A stretch of DNA of 64,000 nucleotides from Acephala macrosclerotiorum. Lineage: Eukaryota > Ascomycota > Leotiomycetes > Helotiales > Mollisiaceae. The first letter of the stretch is position 1; each line of letters starts with the position of its first letter. The DNA is taken from assembly GCA_014904845.1 (NCBI GenBank), contig MU119313.1, positions 107,267 through 171,266 on the forward strand, read 5' to 3'. Both the position numbers and the translations under genes were made by a program. This document shows, one piece after another, positions 48,951 through 59,392 of this stretch. The notes under the pieces are model-generated. The model ran no database searches. It saw only the letters and a list, made by a program, of their open reading frames with translations, and was not told the origin of the DNA.

Positions 48951-49378
48951 AGGGTCCACGAGTTGTAACTCGAACTTTTACCATCGAGTAAAGCAGGCGA
49001 CGAGGAGACTAATCCCAAGCAAATTTTGAAAACATAGGAAACTGTTCTTCCCACGTTGGTGACTCAACAAAGCGTGAATAGAAGCACTTTTATGCCTTTG
49101 AGCAAAGTCAACAATGTAAAGGAAATTATCTTTGATAATTGACACACGCAAGATAATGGGAAGAATACTGAGATGTATGACAATGGAGTTGTTCGACTTC
49201 TTGCTTTAAGTGTAAATGGACTCAAGAATGTCAAGAGAACAACCCCACACCGAGTCCTACATATATGCTCCGATTTCTCTTCCTCTAGAACTATCAGCCC
49301 CAATCTACCATCTCACTCTTCCACCAGAGCATAATACTTCAACGCTTCAACCACAACGACACATTTTCAAAACCAAAA
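48951..49378. other. Intergenic region
   Basis: About 430 bp with the 5' leader of the next gene, which is rich in CT and CAA near 49280-49378. Confidence 0.5.
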
Positions 49379-49885
49379 ATGTCTACCGGAACCTATACAA
49401 ACCCCATCATTCTTGACGAGATCACTGCGGTAGAGATGGCTCAACACCAATTCGAAGCTGACTTTCCCAACGGATTCACCCTCATCGAAACAGATGGTAC
49501 AGCTCTCCTGTGTGGACTCCACGCCCTCCGTCTAAGCATCACCAACCAGTTCCTCACTGTTCAATCGTTGCCAACTCCAACACTCGAAGAATTGTTCAAA
49601 ATTGCCACGACTGGAGACATCGCAGAGCGACTCCGAGCCGCCGGCCAACCCGTTGACGAGAATAACTTTGCTGTGGACCATGTCGCTGCTGTCTTGCAAG
49701 CATTTGGTCGAAGGTATGGGTATCCTCTGCAGCTGGGAATTTGCTTGCCTGACCAACCACCTTTTATCCAAATACATGAAGATGAATCGGCTCGCACTCT
49801 CTGGATCTACAATAACAACGCCCAAAGTATTATGTTGCTAGGACACTACTCTGGAATGAAGAAGAAGGTGATACTCGATGGCTAA
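49379..49885 (+). CDS. Small intronless protein with an OTU-like Cys/His pattern
   Basis: 168 residues; the ATG at 49379 sits in a good context (caaaaATGtc). The stretch ETDGTALLCGLHALRLSI (residues 36-53) resembles the DG-x-C catalytic segment of OTU-type cysteine proteases, with Cys44, and LWIYNNNAQ followed by LLGHYSGM near the end offers His156. The length suits a minimal OTU fold. This functional reading is inference from a short motif; otherwise the protein is unrecognised. No signal peptide. It lies alone, with the short gene at 50517 downstream on the same strand. Confidence 0.75.
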   Translation: MSTGTYTNPIILDEITAVEMAQHQFEADFPNGFTLIETDGTALLCGLHALRLSITNQFLTVQSLPTPTLEELFKIATTGDIAERLRAAGQPVDENNFAVDHVAAVLQAFGRRYGYPLQLGICLPDQPPFIQIHEDESARTLWIYNNNAQSIMLLGHYSGMKKKVILDG

Positions 49886-50516
49886 TTTGAACATGGCACT
49901 CGAGCCAGTGACTCATTCCGTGAATCCGCTGCAGGTCGGCGGTAAACGAATAGACATAGTAAGTGCTGAAGACGAGGTAAGTGAGACAAGCAAGAAAATA
50001 GGAAGAGAAGAATTTAAATATAAAGCATTGAATTCTACCAGAAAATTATCGTGCGTTCCTTATAATCGGTGAATAATTCACGACTAACGAACGAATTGAT
50101 TGAGACGCAATTTGAAAGAGGAAAGAAAAGACCTAGTGATGGCTTAAGAAATTTGAACTCCCTCCTCACCAAGCGTCGTCAAAGAGCTCTTCTTCCTTAT
50201 TGTTGATCGACTTCAGGATGCAGCACAAACAATGAAGGCCAAAACCCACCCCTCTTTAGTGACCCAACAACGCAAGACAAAGGTAGAGTGCCGACACATA
50301 CGACAATACAATTGCTCAAGTTCTTTCTTCAAACTTGAAAGGCTTCTTTAAAACGACAGAACAGTTCTGTATCATGGCTACGTATCCCTCCCAACTTCCC
50401 CTGAGACGATCATAAACTCTTCAACCCAATACCTATCCCTAAATAACAACAACAACAATCTCAATACTTCAACCCAAAACCTCATACCCAAATTCAACTC
50501 CCTTAAAAATCCAACA
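49886..50516. other. Intergenic region
   Basis: About 630 bp. The right half (50390-50516) is CA- and CT-rich, like the leader of the next small gene. No other gene is seen. Confidence 0.5.
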
Positions 50517-50678
50517 ATGTGCACCAAAACCCAAACCGCCTACGCCTGCGGCGCAACCGTCCTCGACCACCAACAATGCTCCATCGCCAAACACAACGCA
50601 AAACTCCTCAATAAACCCAAGTTCCGCTGCATCAGCTTCAAGAAAGTCACTGCAATGAGTACTGGAGATTGTGAGTGA
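50517..50678 (+). CDS. 53-residue cysteine-containing protein
   Basis: The frame starts at ATG 50517 in context caacaATGt after a CA-rich leader. It encodes five cysteines, with MCTKTQTAYACGATVLDHQQ at the start and KFRCISFKKV later, ending GDCE. The TAYACG...C spacing recalls small fungal proteins with a Cx(n)YxCG start, but I cannot name a family. The last codons overlap a good splice donor (gtgagt at 50671-50676), and ctactaac occurs near 50729, so an alternative spliced C-terminus is possible. Confidence 0.6.
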   Translation: MCTKTQTAYACGATVLDHQQCSIAKHNAKLLNKPKFRCISFKKVTAMSTGDCE

Positions 50679-51270
50679 GGGATGCGAAGTCGAGCCCTTT
50701 GACGAGAATGAGAGAACATCGGAGGTGTGCTACTAACTTCAAATGGGTGGATGAGAGAGTAAGTATAGTAAGAAAAGTGAGAGAATAGAAACGAAATGAA
50801 TATCTTTCAAACCGAAAACCTTATTATCTGTGAAATAATTTGAAAAGTGACTTTTAAAATTTCTAACTCGCATGCAGTGTGGCTGAATGGATTATGGTTA
50901 CAGAGCTGTTGGGCATCTCGTACCCTGTGGCGATGATTAAGCCCCTGGACTTTAGTGGGCATGCCCTATACCTTCATGAGGTCGACGCTGAAGCTTTAGC
51001 GCCAAATAGTTCCTTCCACCTACTAGGAAGCATGAGCGACGATCTCATTCGTGTGACACACCAAGTCGCCGGTGATTCATATAATATATCCGGGAGACTG
51101 AGTTGGACGAGCAAGTATGCATTTGCAAGTTAAGATAAATGCCATCGAGGGGGATACCAGCTTATCCAGGACCCCACTATCCTTCGTCTTCCGAACCATC
51201 TTGTGCATAGCTACTCATATCAGCCACTCCAGCTTCTTTGTCATGATTGAATTCAATGGTATGGACCCCA
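50679..51270. other. Region with two unassigned frames
   Basis: Overlapping plus-strand frames 50879-51133 and 51117-51371 (84 residues each) contain natural-looking text (MIKPLDFSGHALYLHEVDAE), preceded by an acceptor-like gcatgcag. They may be exons of a small or decayed gene, but I cannot join or identify them. Confidence 0.35.
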
Positions 51271-53115
51271 TCATCTTGGAACAGGAGGTTCAGATATTCT
51301 ACGGAACTGTTGATTCCAAGAGACTTCCAATTTTCTCGATCCGTCGCGAGCTGCAAGCTGATGATCCTTGACGAAAAGAGTTTTTTCCTCGCTCGATATC
51401 GCGTTTGACTCGATCGAGTAGTCCCTCATTATAGGGTCATAGATTCTAGAAAGGGCATTGAACAATCGAACAGCGAGATGCAGGCAATGCGTTGCACTAA
51501 GTGATGCATCGATGGATGCGTCATTGTTGCTCATCACGAGATCAACAAATGCCCTTCTGACGATAGTCTGGATGCATAGGTTATAGAATGTGGACAGCTA
51601 CCAGCTTTTGGTGCGCATGTTCTCTTTTTTTGAAGAGAACACGACTCAGCTCTTCAATGTAAAGCTCTAAATGTGAGGTGATATTCACAATACACTCGAT
51701 CTTACAGCAAGACGGCTCGCATAGTTCATGCGCGTCTGGTGAAAGGAGTCCGGAGTCCATGACACCGGCAGCTTCAAAACAACTGCGTAAACATATCAGA
51801 GATTGCGCGATCAAACGGCCCTGCACATTATGTTAGCTTGGTTCCGAGAGGACGGAACAAATCACCTGTAGATTCGATTCTGGCTTGATAAAGTGAAGCG
51901 GAGCGAAGTACGAGGAGCGGCGTACCAGCTTCACCTCGAAACGCATTCGCCACCCTTTGAGATTCCCAGAGTATATCCAAAGTGCACTGATCAAGTGGTA
52001 AAGGTGCGACAGGATGTGGAGCATCAAGTGACAACACGTTGATGGCTCCGGAAGGAAGACCTAAGTCCGGCCATGTAGATCCGGCTACCTTATTGGTCAA
52101 AACTAAAGTCGCTGTTCCTGGTTCCTTCGAGTTGAGCTTCTCGTTGCTCCATGCTATTTTGCCGGGAGGCAGGAACGGTCTCGAATGCCGCCATAAAAGC
52201 AGCAGAATCGGTAATAATGTCTCCCGAGCCCGTTTTTGGCGAGCCTTCAGGGAGCACTCATTGGCACAGGTTTGCAGATCCTGGCCCCGAGATTGAGCGC
52301 CCCGCACTCAATTAGTTACTAGCGTTTATTAGGCAGAGTTTCACTTAGAGCATCTCGGTATGAATTCGGCCTCTTCGACAGCCAACAGCATCCCCAACAA
52401 CCCGAACGCGTTCCAGTCGGGCATATATCACATGGTGTTTCCGCATTGCACTGTCAAAACTCTCAGTATTGGTAGCCAGTACCCCGACGATAAGTTCACT
52501 CACTGATTTTCTTAAGAATTTGCATCTCCAGCAAGCTCCAGCAGCCTTGAGAGCATTCATTGCTGCGCGAGCAATGGTGTCCAAAGGTCCCCTTCTTCCC
52601 GACGCACCAGAAGCCCTGCTAGCAGAACGAGATCGATTCGAGTCAAACACATGCTCTTGAAATCCCCCACTCTCCGCTCCATGGAAGCTGGATCTCCTGC
52701 TGAAGACTTTGGAAAATTTCCCACGAGGACCATAGTCGCTGGTGAAGCTTGTTCTACTTTTAGCAGACCCGGCTCGGCTGCCAGCTCTGCTTGTAGCTCG
52801 CTCAGAATTGAAGCACTGCTAGCCTGGAAAATCTGTGGTGGCTGGCTTGGGCACAGGTCGCTGGTGTGTTGAAGAAGAAGGGGCAGAATAGTTCCCATTA
52901 TATGTATGATTTGGCGTGGCAGGAATGCTTCAATCGAGCTCGTCGAAGAGATTCTGTGATAGGTTCGCGTAATACTGAAATTCTGCTGAAGCAATACTTG
53001 TCGACCTGTTCCAATCCCACGAGTTTTGATGACTTTGGTCCGAGGCCCCAAAATAACCAAATCCGCTGTCTCTGTCCAGCGTTTCGCCTGCAGTCATGTC
53101 CAAATGACCTCCCAT
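51271..53115 (-). pseudogene. Fungal zinc-cluster-type regulatory gene, decayed
   Basis: Minus-strand text follows a family widespread in filamentous ascomycetes. It reads AESGGFQEHVFDSNRSRS, GRRGPLDTIARAAMNALKAA and GACWRCKFLRKS, then a 53-bp intron (52451-52503, GTGAGT...CAG), then CNAETPCDICP, completing a C-x2-C...C...C-x2-C zinc-binding pattern. AVGCRRGRIHTEML follows in a shifted frame; one extra base in the G run at 52392-52395 explains this. It is then stopped. Further frames carry LVLTNKVAGSTWPDLGL, FEAAGVMDSGLLSPDAHEL, EELSRVLFKKR, and SW, stop, LSTFYNLCIQTIVRRAF, where TAG at 51598-51600 replaces a usual second Trp. Several independent lesions make it non-functional. The first exon upstream of 52900 is unclear. 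Confidence 0.7.
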
Positions 53116-54795
53116 CAGAAAGCTCGAATCGTTCTCAACAAGCGCCGGGGCTGTGCGTAATGACTTATGTCGCTATTCTGTGTTGTCATGTCTAGCGTAC
53201 CGTGAAAGTTCTCGTTATCGTGAGAGTTCGGAAACTGGATGGCCTGGTTGTTGATGGAGTTATCGTGGTACTGGTAGTTGGCGGGTCTGCTGATTGTGGC
53301 TTGCTGGATCGCAAGCCAGTACTTACTTGTATTCGAGCTCTAGCCCATGTGCAATGATATGCAGCGTTCTTTGCTTCCATTTATTTAGATTGTAAAATGG
53401 CAATTACACCCGAGACGCACCGGTTTTGAAACGCAAGAGCTCGTTGTACACGGTAAAGGTTTCTGCATCGTGCATGTCTGGCAGCATCAGCGACGCCATC
53501 CTATTGGACTGAAATATAATCTACTAAGAGGTGGGAAACTCATTGATAGTGCCATGTCGTTTTATGTTGCTGATGAATGGTTGATCAGGCCGCGGGGTCG
53601 CAGTCCCGCTACGGGATATGCATTTGAGCAAATCGGCTTCCCGAAATCGGAGCTGAGATGGAGCTGCATTTGTATAGATTTCTTCCTCGAAGTATATGTA
53701 GCCCATGAGACTGAGCAAAGGCGGTTTGCTTGGCTACGTTGCTCAAGATGTGGCTGGATATTGTTGAGTTTTTGACGACAGAGGCGGTGACCAGGCTCGC
53801 CCCCCGAGTCTCGAAGGATCTAACCCAATACGGATGGTGGTCAGGCCAGGTGTACCGATACTCACACATCGCCGTATACAGAACGAAGCTAGACAGTGAT
53901 CCCATCCCCCCTGAATCAATGATACTGAAATCCGCTTCGGCTGGCCGCTGTCTCAATCCTACAAACCTCAATATAAAAGTTCGCTATCCTTTACTCTCCC
54001 AAACCGAGCTGAATGACGATCGAAACCAGAGCGATTGGAGAATAGAAGCATTCCCTTCTCCAAAAACAAGACGTGGAGGTGCCCTCGTGCAATGTGAAAG
54101 ATTGTAAAAGAAACAGACGATGGTGGTGGATTAGTCGTCCTTCGTGGGGCGTCATGATAAGACCACCCCCAGGTACCATAAGAGAACATCGGCATACAAG
54201 ACTGCTAGTGTTCGACTGTAAAAGATGATTAGGCTTAGCTTGAGTGCCCAAAGCATGAAAAAACTTCAGAAGAAAGCAAATCATCCCCGATGACACAAGG
54301 CCGGTCCCACTTGAGGCAATGCATCGAAGGCCAACTTCCTATCTGAATTCTGAACTCACCAAGGAAGGAATCGGAGTACATGTATGATACACTGCATTCT
54401 AGTACTGCCGTATCTGATATCATAACACAGACATAACATACAAGCAACCATCCTCCAAGCGCTTTTGTTTTCTCCTCACACTCAGGTACTCCCCTCCCCT
54501 CCCACTCCACCCACTCCTGCTCACATCCTAATCTCTCCCACATCTAGCACTCCACCCAATTTCATATCCACAAGTCCTCCATCCAACGAGGAAGGATATC
54601 ATCAACAAGACAGCAATAAAAAGTTCTCGAAACCGATACAAAACAACAAAGAAAGGCGTCAACATACACAAAAAGAAAAGCAGTCCAATGTGATGCTAAT
54701 CATAAGCTCATACCGCATTACGCATTATCCAGCCGTAATCCTCCACTTCCTACCACAGCGACAACTGCACCACTGAGGTTCCTCAACGTCTTCGT
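53116..54795. other. Intergenic region with unassigned frames
   Basis: About 1.7 kb. Frames of about 100-125 residues exist on both strands (53470-53775, 53609-53971, 53730-54107), but none has a recognisable motif and they overlap one another. The right end holds the 3' flank of the NTF2-like gene. Confidence 0.4.
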
Positions 54796-56575
54796 TTAGA
54801 AGTCCCAGAAATCACCACCAGTAGCTTGTTGCTTGCCCTGCGTCTTTCCAGTTCTAAATTTTCCTGCCTTAGTATGGATATCGCCAGATTCCTCACCATC
54901 AGAATCATCGCCGAAGCCCCATAACCGTCCAGAGCCTTTCTTGCCGCCCATTCCATCGCCAGCAGTGTTGATGCCCTTGGGATTGTCGTTTCGGTGGCTC
55001 ATGATGTTGGTAGCTTCGGACAGAGGACCCTTCTTGCCGCCCATACCGTCACCGGCGATTGTCATGCTCTTGGTGGTATCAGAGCTGGCAGAATGATGAT
55101 TTTCCTTCTGGTTTGGTGATTGGTCATATGTATCCCAGTTCGCATCCATCATCTTCACAACCTTGGCTCTGTTGTCGGGAACGTGTTGTGCGGCTGGCTT
55201 CGAGGCAGGAGAGTCGTCAGTCATAGCGAAGTGAGGGTCGAAGTCCTTGCGTCTGTCCTTAACATTGGCCAATGTGGGAACTGGGTCGTTGCCTACAACT
55301 GCAGCGCCAGTCTCCTCATCGAACAAGTTGTCCTTGTAAAGACCGAGTCCATTGTTCTGACCTGCGCCTCGTGGACGACTGACAAGACGTGGTCCATCTT
55401 CAGAAGTCCCATCATCTTCGAATTCGAAATGCGTCTCGGCAGAAGGACGGGGCTTGTCGACCTTCTTGGCCTTGACCGGGCTATCGGCAACCTCGTCATC
55501 GCTATTTCCCCAGTGACGTACGTCGTTGGTACGGAGGACCTTGGATGGAACGGGCTTCTGAGGTGTCATGAAATCGTCGAACTTCCATTGACTCGAATGC
55601 TTGGTGGCATCAACAGGCTTCTTCTTCTTCTCTGCTTCCTCTCCATCACCAAAATCAAAGTGTTGGTATCTAGCAGCACTGGGACGGTACATCTTCTCGG
55701 TCTTTGGGTCTGGCGCAGCTGCTGATTCTGCGTCAAAGAGACGCGATGGACCGTAGTTCTTGCCTGCACCGACCTTGGGAGCAATCCGCGACGGAGATTC
55801 GGAGCGCTCTGGCTCAACGGGTGATGTCTGCACTCCGAATATCTCGTTGATGTCTCGTGGAGGCGGCTTCGCAGATGACTTGGGTGCCATAACGGTAGGT
55901 AGAGGGTCTTCGAAACGCTCGCCTCGAGGAGCAAATAAGGATAAAGAAGCATGCGGATCGCGCGTAACATGTGTAGAGTTGCCTCTCGATCGGTTGTATG
56001 CAGCCTCCTCAGCAGTCGGCGGTGGTGGTCCATCGACCAGAGTCTTTCCGGACGACTTGACGCTGTTTATAATTAACTTGATTTGATCCTTTCCATCGCG
56101 GATCGGCCAATTTCGCCCAGTCTTGCCAATAACATCGATCAATTTGAGAAGAGAGCCTTGGTCCCAGCTTTGTCGGATTTGTTGAATCTTGCCATCTGCG
56201 TCGAAGCTCACCATGTGAATCTGCGAATGTCAGCGCGGTCAAGTCAACAGGTTCGCGGATACGTACAATCGGGAACGTAACCACGCGATCAGCGAGGAAG
56301 TTGTCATCCAGGGCTGGCAGATATGCGCCACCGCCAAAGACGAATTCAATGGTGGTATGAAGCTCTACCGCGAGCGCGTCTGATCCCTCAACCACATCAA
56401 GGTATTTCTCCTCCTTCTTCTTGAGCTCGCGGGTCTGGCTATTGAGGTGCTTGATGATTTCGGAGGAGCCATTGATCGTCACGAGAGTGGTGATGTAGTG
56501 CAAAGACGCGTTGCTGGCCAGAAGAGCAGAATTTGGCGCAGCGAGAAACTGCTTATACACGGCCTGGAGCGACAT
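54796..56575 (-). CDS. NTF2-like domain protein with long disordered acidic C-terminus
   Basis: Two exons, 56575-56267 and 56220-54796, with a 46-bp intron (GTACGT...CAG), giving 577 residues. Residues 1 to about 130 look like an NTF2 fold: an N-terminal helix (SLQAVYKQFLAAPNSALL), TIEFVFGGGAYLPALDDNFL, then VVTFPIIHMVSFDADGKIQQ across the splice and IRQSWDQGSLLKLIDVIG. The remainder is charged and disordered, with FGDGEEAEKKKKP, WKFDDFMTPQKP and two copies of AGDGMGGKKG near the end, finishing GGDFWDF. NTF2-like domains often mediate transport or binding partners; the cargo is unknown. Well preserved; probably a conserved ascomycete gene. Confidence 0.88.
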
Positions 56576-57886
56576 GACGGTTGCAGATTCGTTCGGACGG
56601 TTTGCAGAGTCGCGTGGAGAGTGTGCTGCTTATTGGAGTCGCGCTGAAGAATTTGGCGATCAAATTATGACAGGTGTTTGGGTTGTGCTACGAGGAAGTG
56701 TTGTGGGAAAAGACAGAAAGCGACAGTCGTTGCACGGTTACGGTTGTGGGAGGCGCCGAAAGTGGTGTTTACTTGTCGCGACTTCCCGCGTGTCTGACTC
56801 GCTCCTTCCGCGTCTGAAAGGGAGTGTATTATTGTTTTTGAGGCAATAGAAGAAGAAAGTCGAGACTTTTTATTGCTCGCCCGAACGGCGGTCCCCTCGA
56901 CGGGGATCTTAAGATGCACTCCTTAAGGGGTCATCAATGGCATCGTACCCCACAACGCTCAATTCAGGAGCTGTTTACATTCACGATCCTAAATTTCCTC
57001 ATACAGTTTAGTCTTGCTGCAAAGCGGGATTTTGAAGCACAATTGCACCCAATGTTGCCTAGGAGCATGCATGGCGTGTCAAACGGGCCCGCTGAGATGC
57101 TGTGCGGTTTCAGATTCAACGGCGGTGCTGAAGTGATCAGTTCTTCACGGGTGGAGTAGTAGTTGTGAGCACGATTTCTGAAGTCGGAAGCACGCACGTG
57201 AGACCCAGAGGGATTTCTTCTCAGATGAACTTTCATGCCTCAACGCCTGAGGCCTGACGTTACAGCCCGCCTTCGGAAGCGTGCCTCACTCCCGCATCAT
57301 TTTTCACTCCACCAACATCACCCTCCTCTCCATCACATTGGCCTCCGACAACGAGACCCGTATCGCTGCACCTGCATAGCGAAGCGAACCTACCGAAGAC
57401 GAGTGTCAACATGATTGCAGGAGGCCAAGACCGAGTTCCAGTCCTCTCGCAGCGAGGATGCTGCACAGTACGGGCTACACAAATGGCGGGTGGTCTGCTA
57501 CCGCTTGAACCACAATGGAAGACACCAGCAGCATCACTTCCACCAAGCACGGCCAAAGGGTATCACAAGAACGCAGCCTCGTTCTTGTGGCGCGTTTCAA
57601 GATGAACACCCATTTCCATTCTCGGTGACCAACATCTGCAGCCTGGCTGACTGACCAGTCATCAGCTCGTGTTTGTTTCAAGCCACCAAGAATCCACCCA
57701 CTCATCAAGAGCCTCATGCGCATGGTGTGCAGGTGTCAGCCGTTCCCACATCGCGCAGTACAACACCACCGCCTTCCTCGATACAACATCCCCTCTCATC
57801 ATCATCCTTCTCTCTTTCACTTCGAGGAACACGCATCGCTCTGGATGAGCAATTGATATTTCATTCTTCCGGGGATTCTCATCACC
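56576..57886. promoter_or_regulatory. Divergent intergenic region between the NTF2-like and HeLo/SHD/RA genes
   Basis: About 1.3 kb upstream of both genes. The 57760-57886 part is CT-rich and looks like the 5' leader of the right-hand gene. No other gene is supported. Confidence 0.5.
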
Positions 57887-59392
57887 ATGACATTCGCTTC
57901 TGAGTACGAGTTTCTTTGCAGCGAGCTTTCCATTCTTTGGCTTCGAATAAAGCTTTGGGGACAATCAATCGGACTTACCGTCGACTCTGATCATCTTCAG
58001 TCGACCCTCACTACAAGGCCAGATGTCGAGTCAACAATCACACAATGCGTTGGAAGCATCGCTCATCTTTTGACTGAACTTGAAGTCATTCGTCGAAATT
58101 ATGAATTTCGACCGCCACTCCTTCCAGCTGCAACCCATGATGATGAGAAACGCCCCCAGTCGGGTCCTTCTTTGAATGTGTCGTCTAGTCTCCAGCCGGC
58201 CATCACGGTGCGACAACGGATTCGAGATAATCAGAAGCAGAAGTCTTATTTCACAATCGTCAAATGGACAATTTGCGATGCCAAGAGATTCGAGGAGAAA
58301 GTGAAGCAACTGAAGAGCCTTATCGACGGGCTCGAGGATATCTCGACAGCGGCCGGAATCACACGATCACCCCCAACGCCTCATTCAGCTTCTGTCGTGC
58401 CAAGTGAAAATCCACCACCTTACTCCTTTCGGTCTTCCGTCTCACCTCAACCTACACTCCCCGAACAATCGCCTTCACAAATTCCTTCCCAGACATCTTT
58501 CGAGCCATCAATATCTCATCCTACCACTGCCTCAATCCTGGTTCGGGATCCAGAAGTATCAGCACACCACATGGCAATGATGCGTCACTGCGGATTATCT
58601 TCAAGCGTAGAAGGTCATCCAAGATGGAGAGCACGTGAAAAGATGACACGCCTATCCAACATCCAATTCAAAGAACTCCGAACCGACGTCTACGATGAAA
58701 TGTTCCGTCGAGAAATGGAAGGCTTAACGCCCCCTTCCCTCCCAGAAAACCCCGAGTACCATCCGAAGCGAAACCAAGCACGACAGAAGCTCTCAACTCT
58801 ACCTTCACATCGATTCCAGGATCTCGTCATCGACGTATTGTTCGAACTTGAACGAAGATTCCCATCTTTGCAGATCTCAAACTCCCCTGGAGTCTCTTCG
58901 AGATTGCTAAGTACATTCTCGTCACCCCACCCACCAACATCCCGTCGCTACGGCTGCGTCCCACCCCGCGGCATCCCCCCTCCGCCCCTCTCCGACAGAG
59001 CCGCACACCCCTCATCCCTCTCCCCAACCACACCCACAAGCACAGCCTGTACCCTCCCCTTCTCCAGATTCAGCCAAGTTCTATCACAAACCGTACCCGG
59101 TTCCGTTGAAATTTTCAAATCCTTCCGCGTTGCTCTCGATGATCAGACATGCAAGGTACTCCCTGCTGCGATGAAGAAGTACAATATCGATGCGCCGTAT
59201 GAGAATTATTCGTTATTTGTTGTGTTTGGAGATCAGGAGAGGATGCTGGGGTTGGATGAGCAGCCGCTGATGGTTTTTAAGGAGTTGGAGAGGAAGGGGT
59301 TGAAGCCGATGTTTATGTTAAGGAAGATGATTGTTGAGGTTGGAGGGTCTAGTGGGGAGGAGGCGGTGACTGCTGCAGAACTTGACAAGTAG
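57887..59392 (+). CDS. HeLo-like / Spa2 homology / Ste50-type Ras-association fusion protein
   Basis: Intronless, 501 residues; the start lies in context atcaccATGac after a CT-rich leader. Residues 1-155 resemble the HeLo (prion-inhibition) fold of fungal cell-death proteins without its first helix: YEFLCSELSILWLRIKLWGQ, SIGL, then VKWTICDAKRFEEKVKQLKS, LIDGLEDIS. A Pro/Ser linker follows. Residues about 247-277 and 294-327 are two Spa2 homology repeats (AREKMTRLSNIQFKELRTDV, YDEMFRRE and HPKRNQARQKLSTL, RFQDLVIDVLFELERRFP), which in Spa2 act at sites of polar growth. After a second Pro-rich linker, residues about 403-485 match a Ras-association domain as in Ste50 (IFKSFRVALDD, CKVLPAAMKKYNI, YSLFVVFGDQERMLGL, KPMFMLRK), the MAPK adaptor. 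The combination is unusual. Function is inferred as a scaffold linking small GTPase or MAPK signalling to polarity; HeLo activity is unproven. Confidence 0.88.
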   Translation: MTFASEYEFLCSELSILWLRIKLWGQSIGLTVDSDHLQSTLTTRPDVESTITQCVGSIAHLLTELEVIRRNYEFRPPLLPAATHDDEKRPQSGPSLNVSSSLQPAITVRQRIRDNQKQKSYFTIVKWTICDAKRFEEKVKQLKSLIDGLEDISTAAGITRSPPTPHSASVVPSENPPPYSFRSSVSPQPTLPEQSPSQIPSQTSFEPSISHPTTASILVRDPEVSAHHMAMMRHCGLSSSVEGHPRWRAREKMTRLSNIQFKELRTDVYDEMFRREMEGLTPPSLPENPEYHPKRNQARQKLSTLPSHRFQDLVIDVLFELERRFPSLQISNSPGVSSRLLSTFSSPHPPTSRRYGCVPPRGIPPPPLSDRAAHPSSLSPTTPTSTACTLPFSRFSQVLSQTVPGSVEIFKSFRVALDDQTCKVLPAAMKKYNIDAPYENYSLFVVFGDQERMLGLDEQPLMVFKELERKGLKPMFMLRKMIVEVGGSSGEEAVTAAELDK

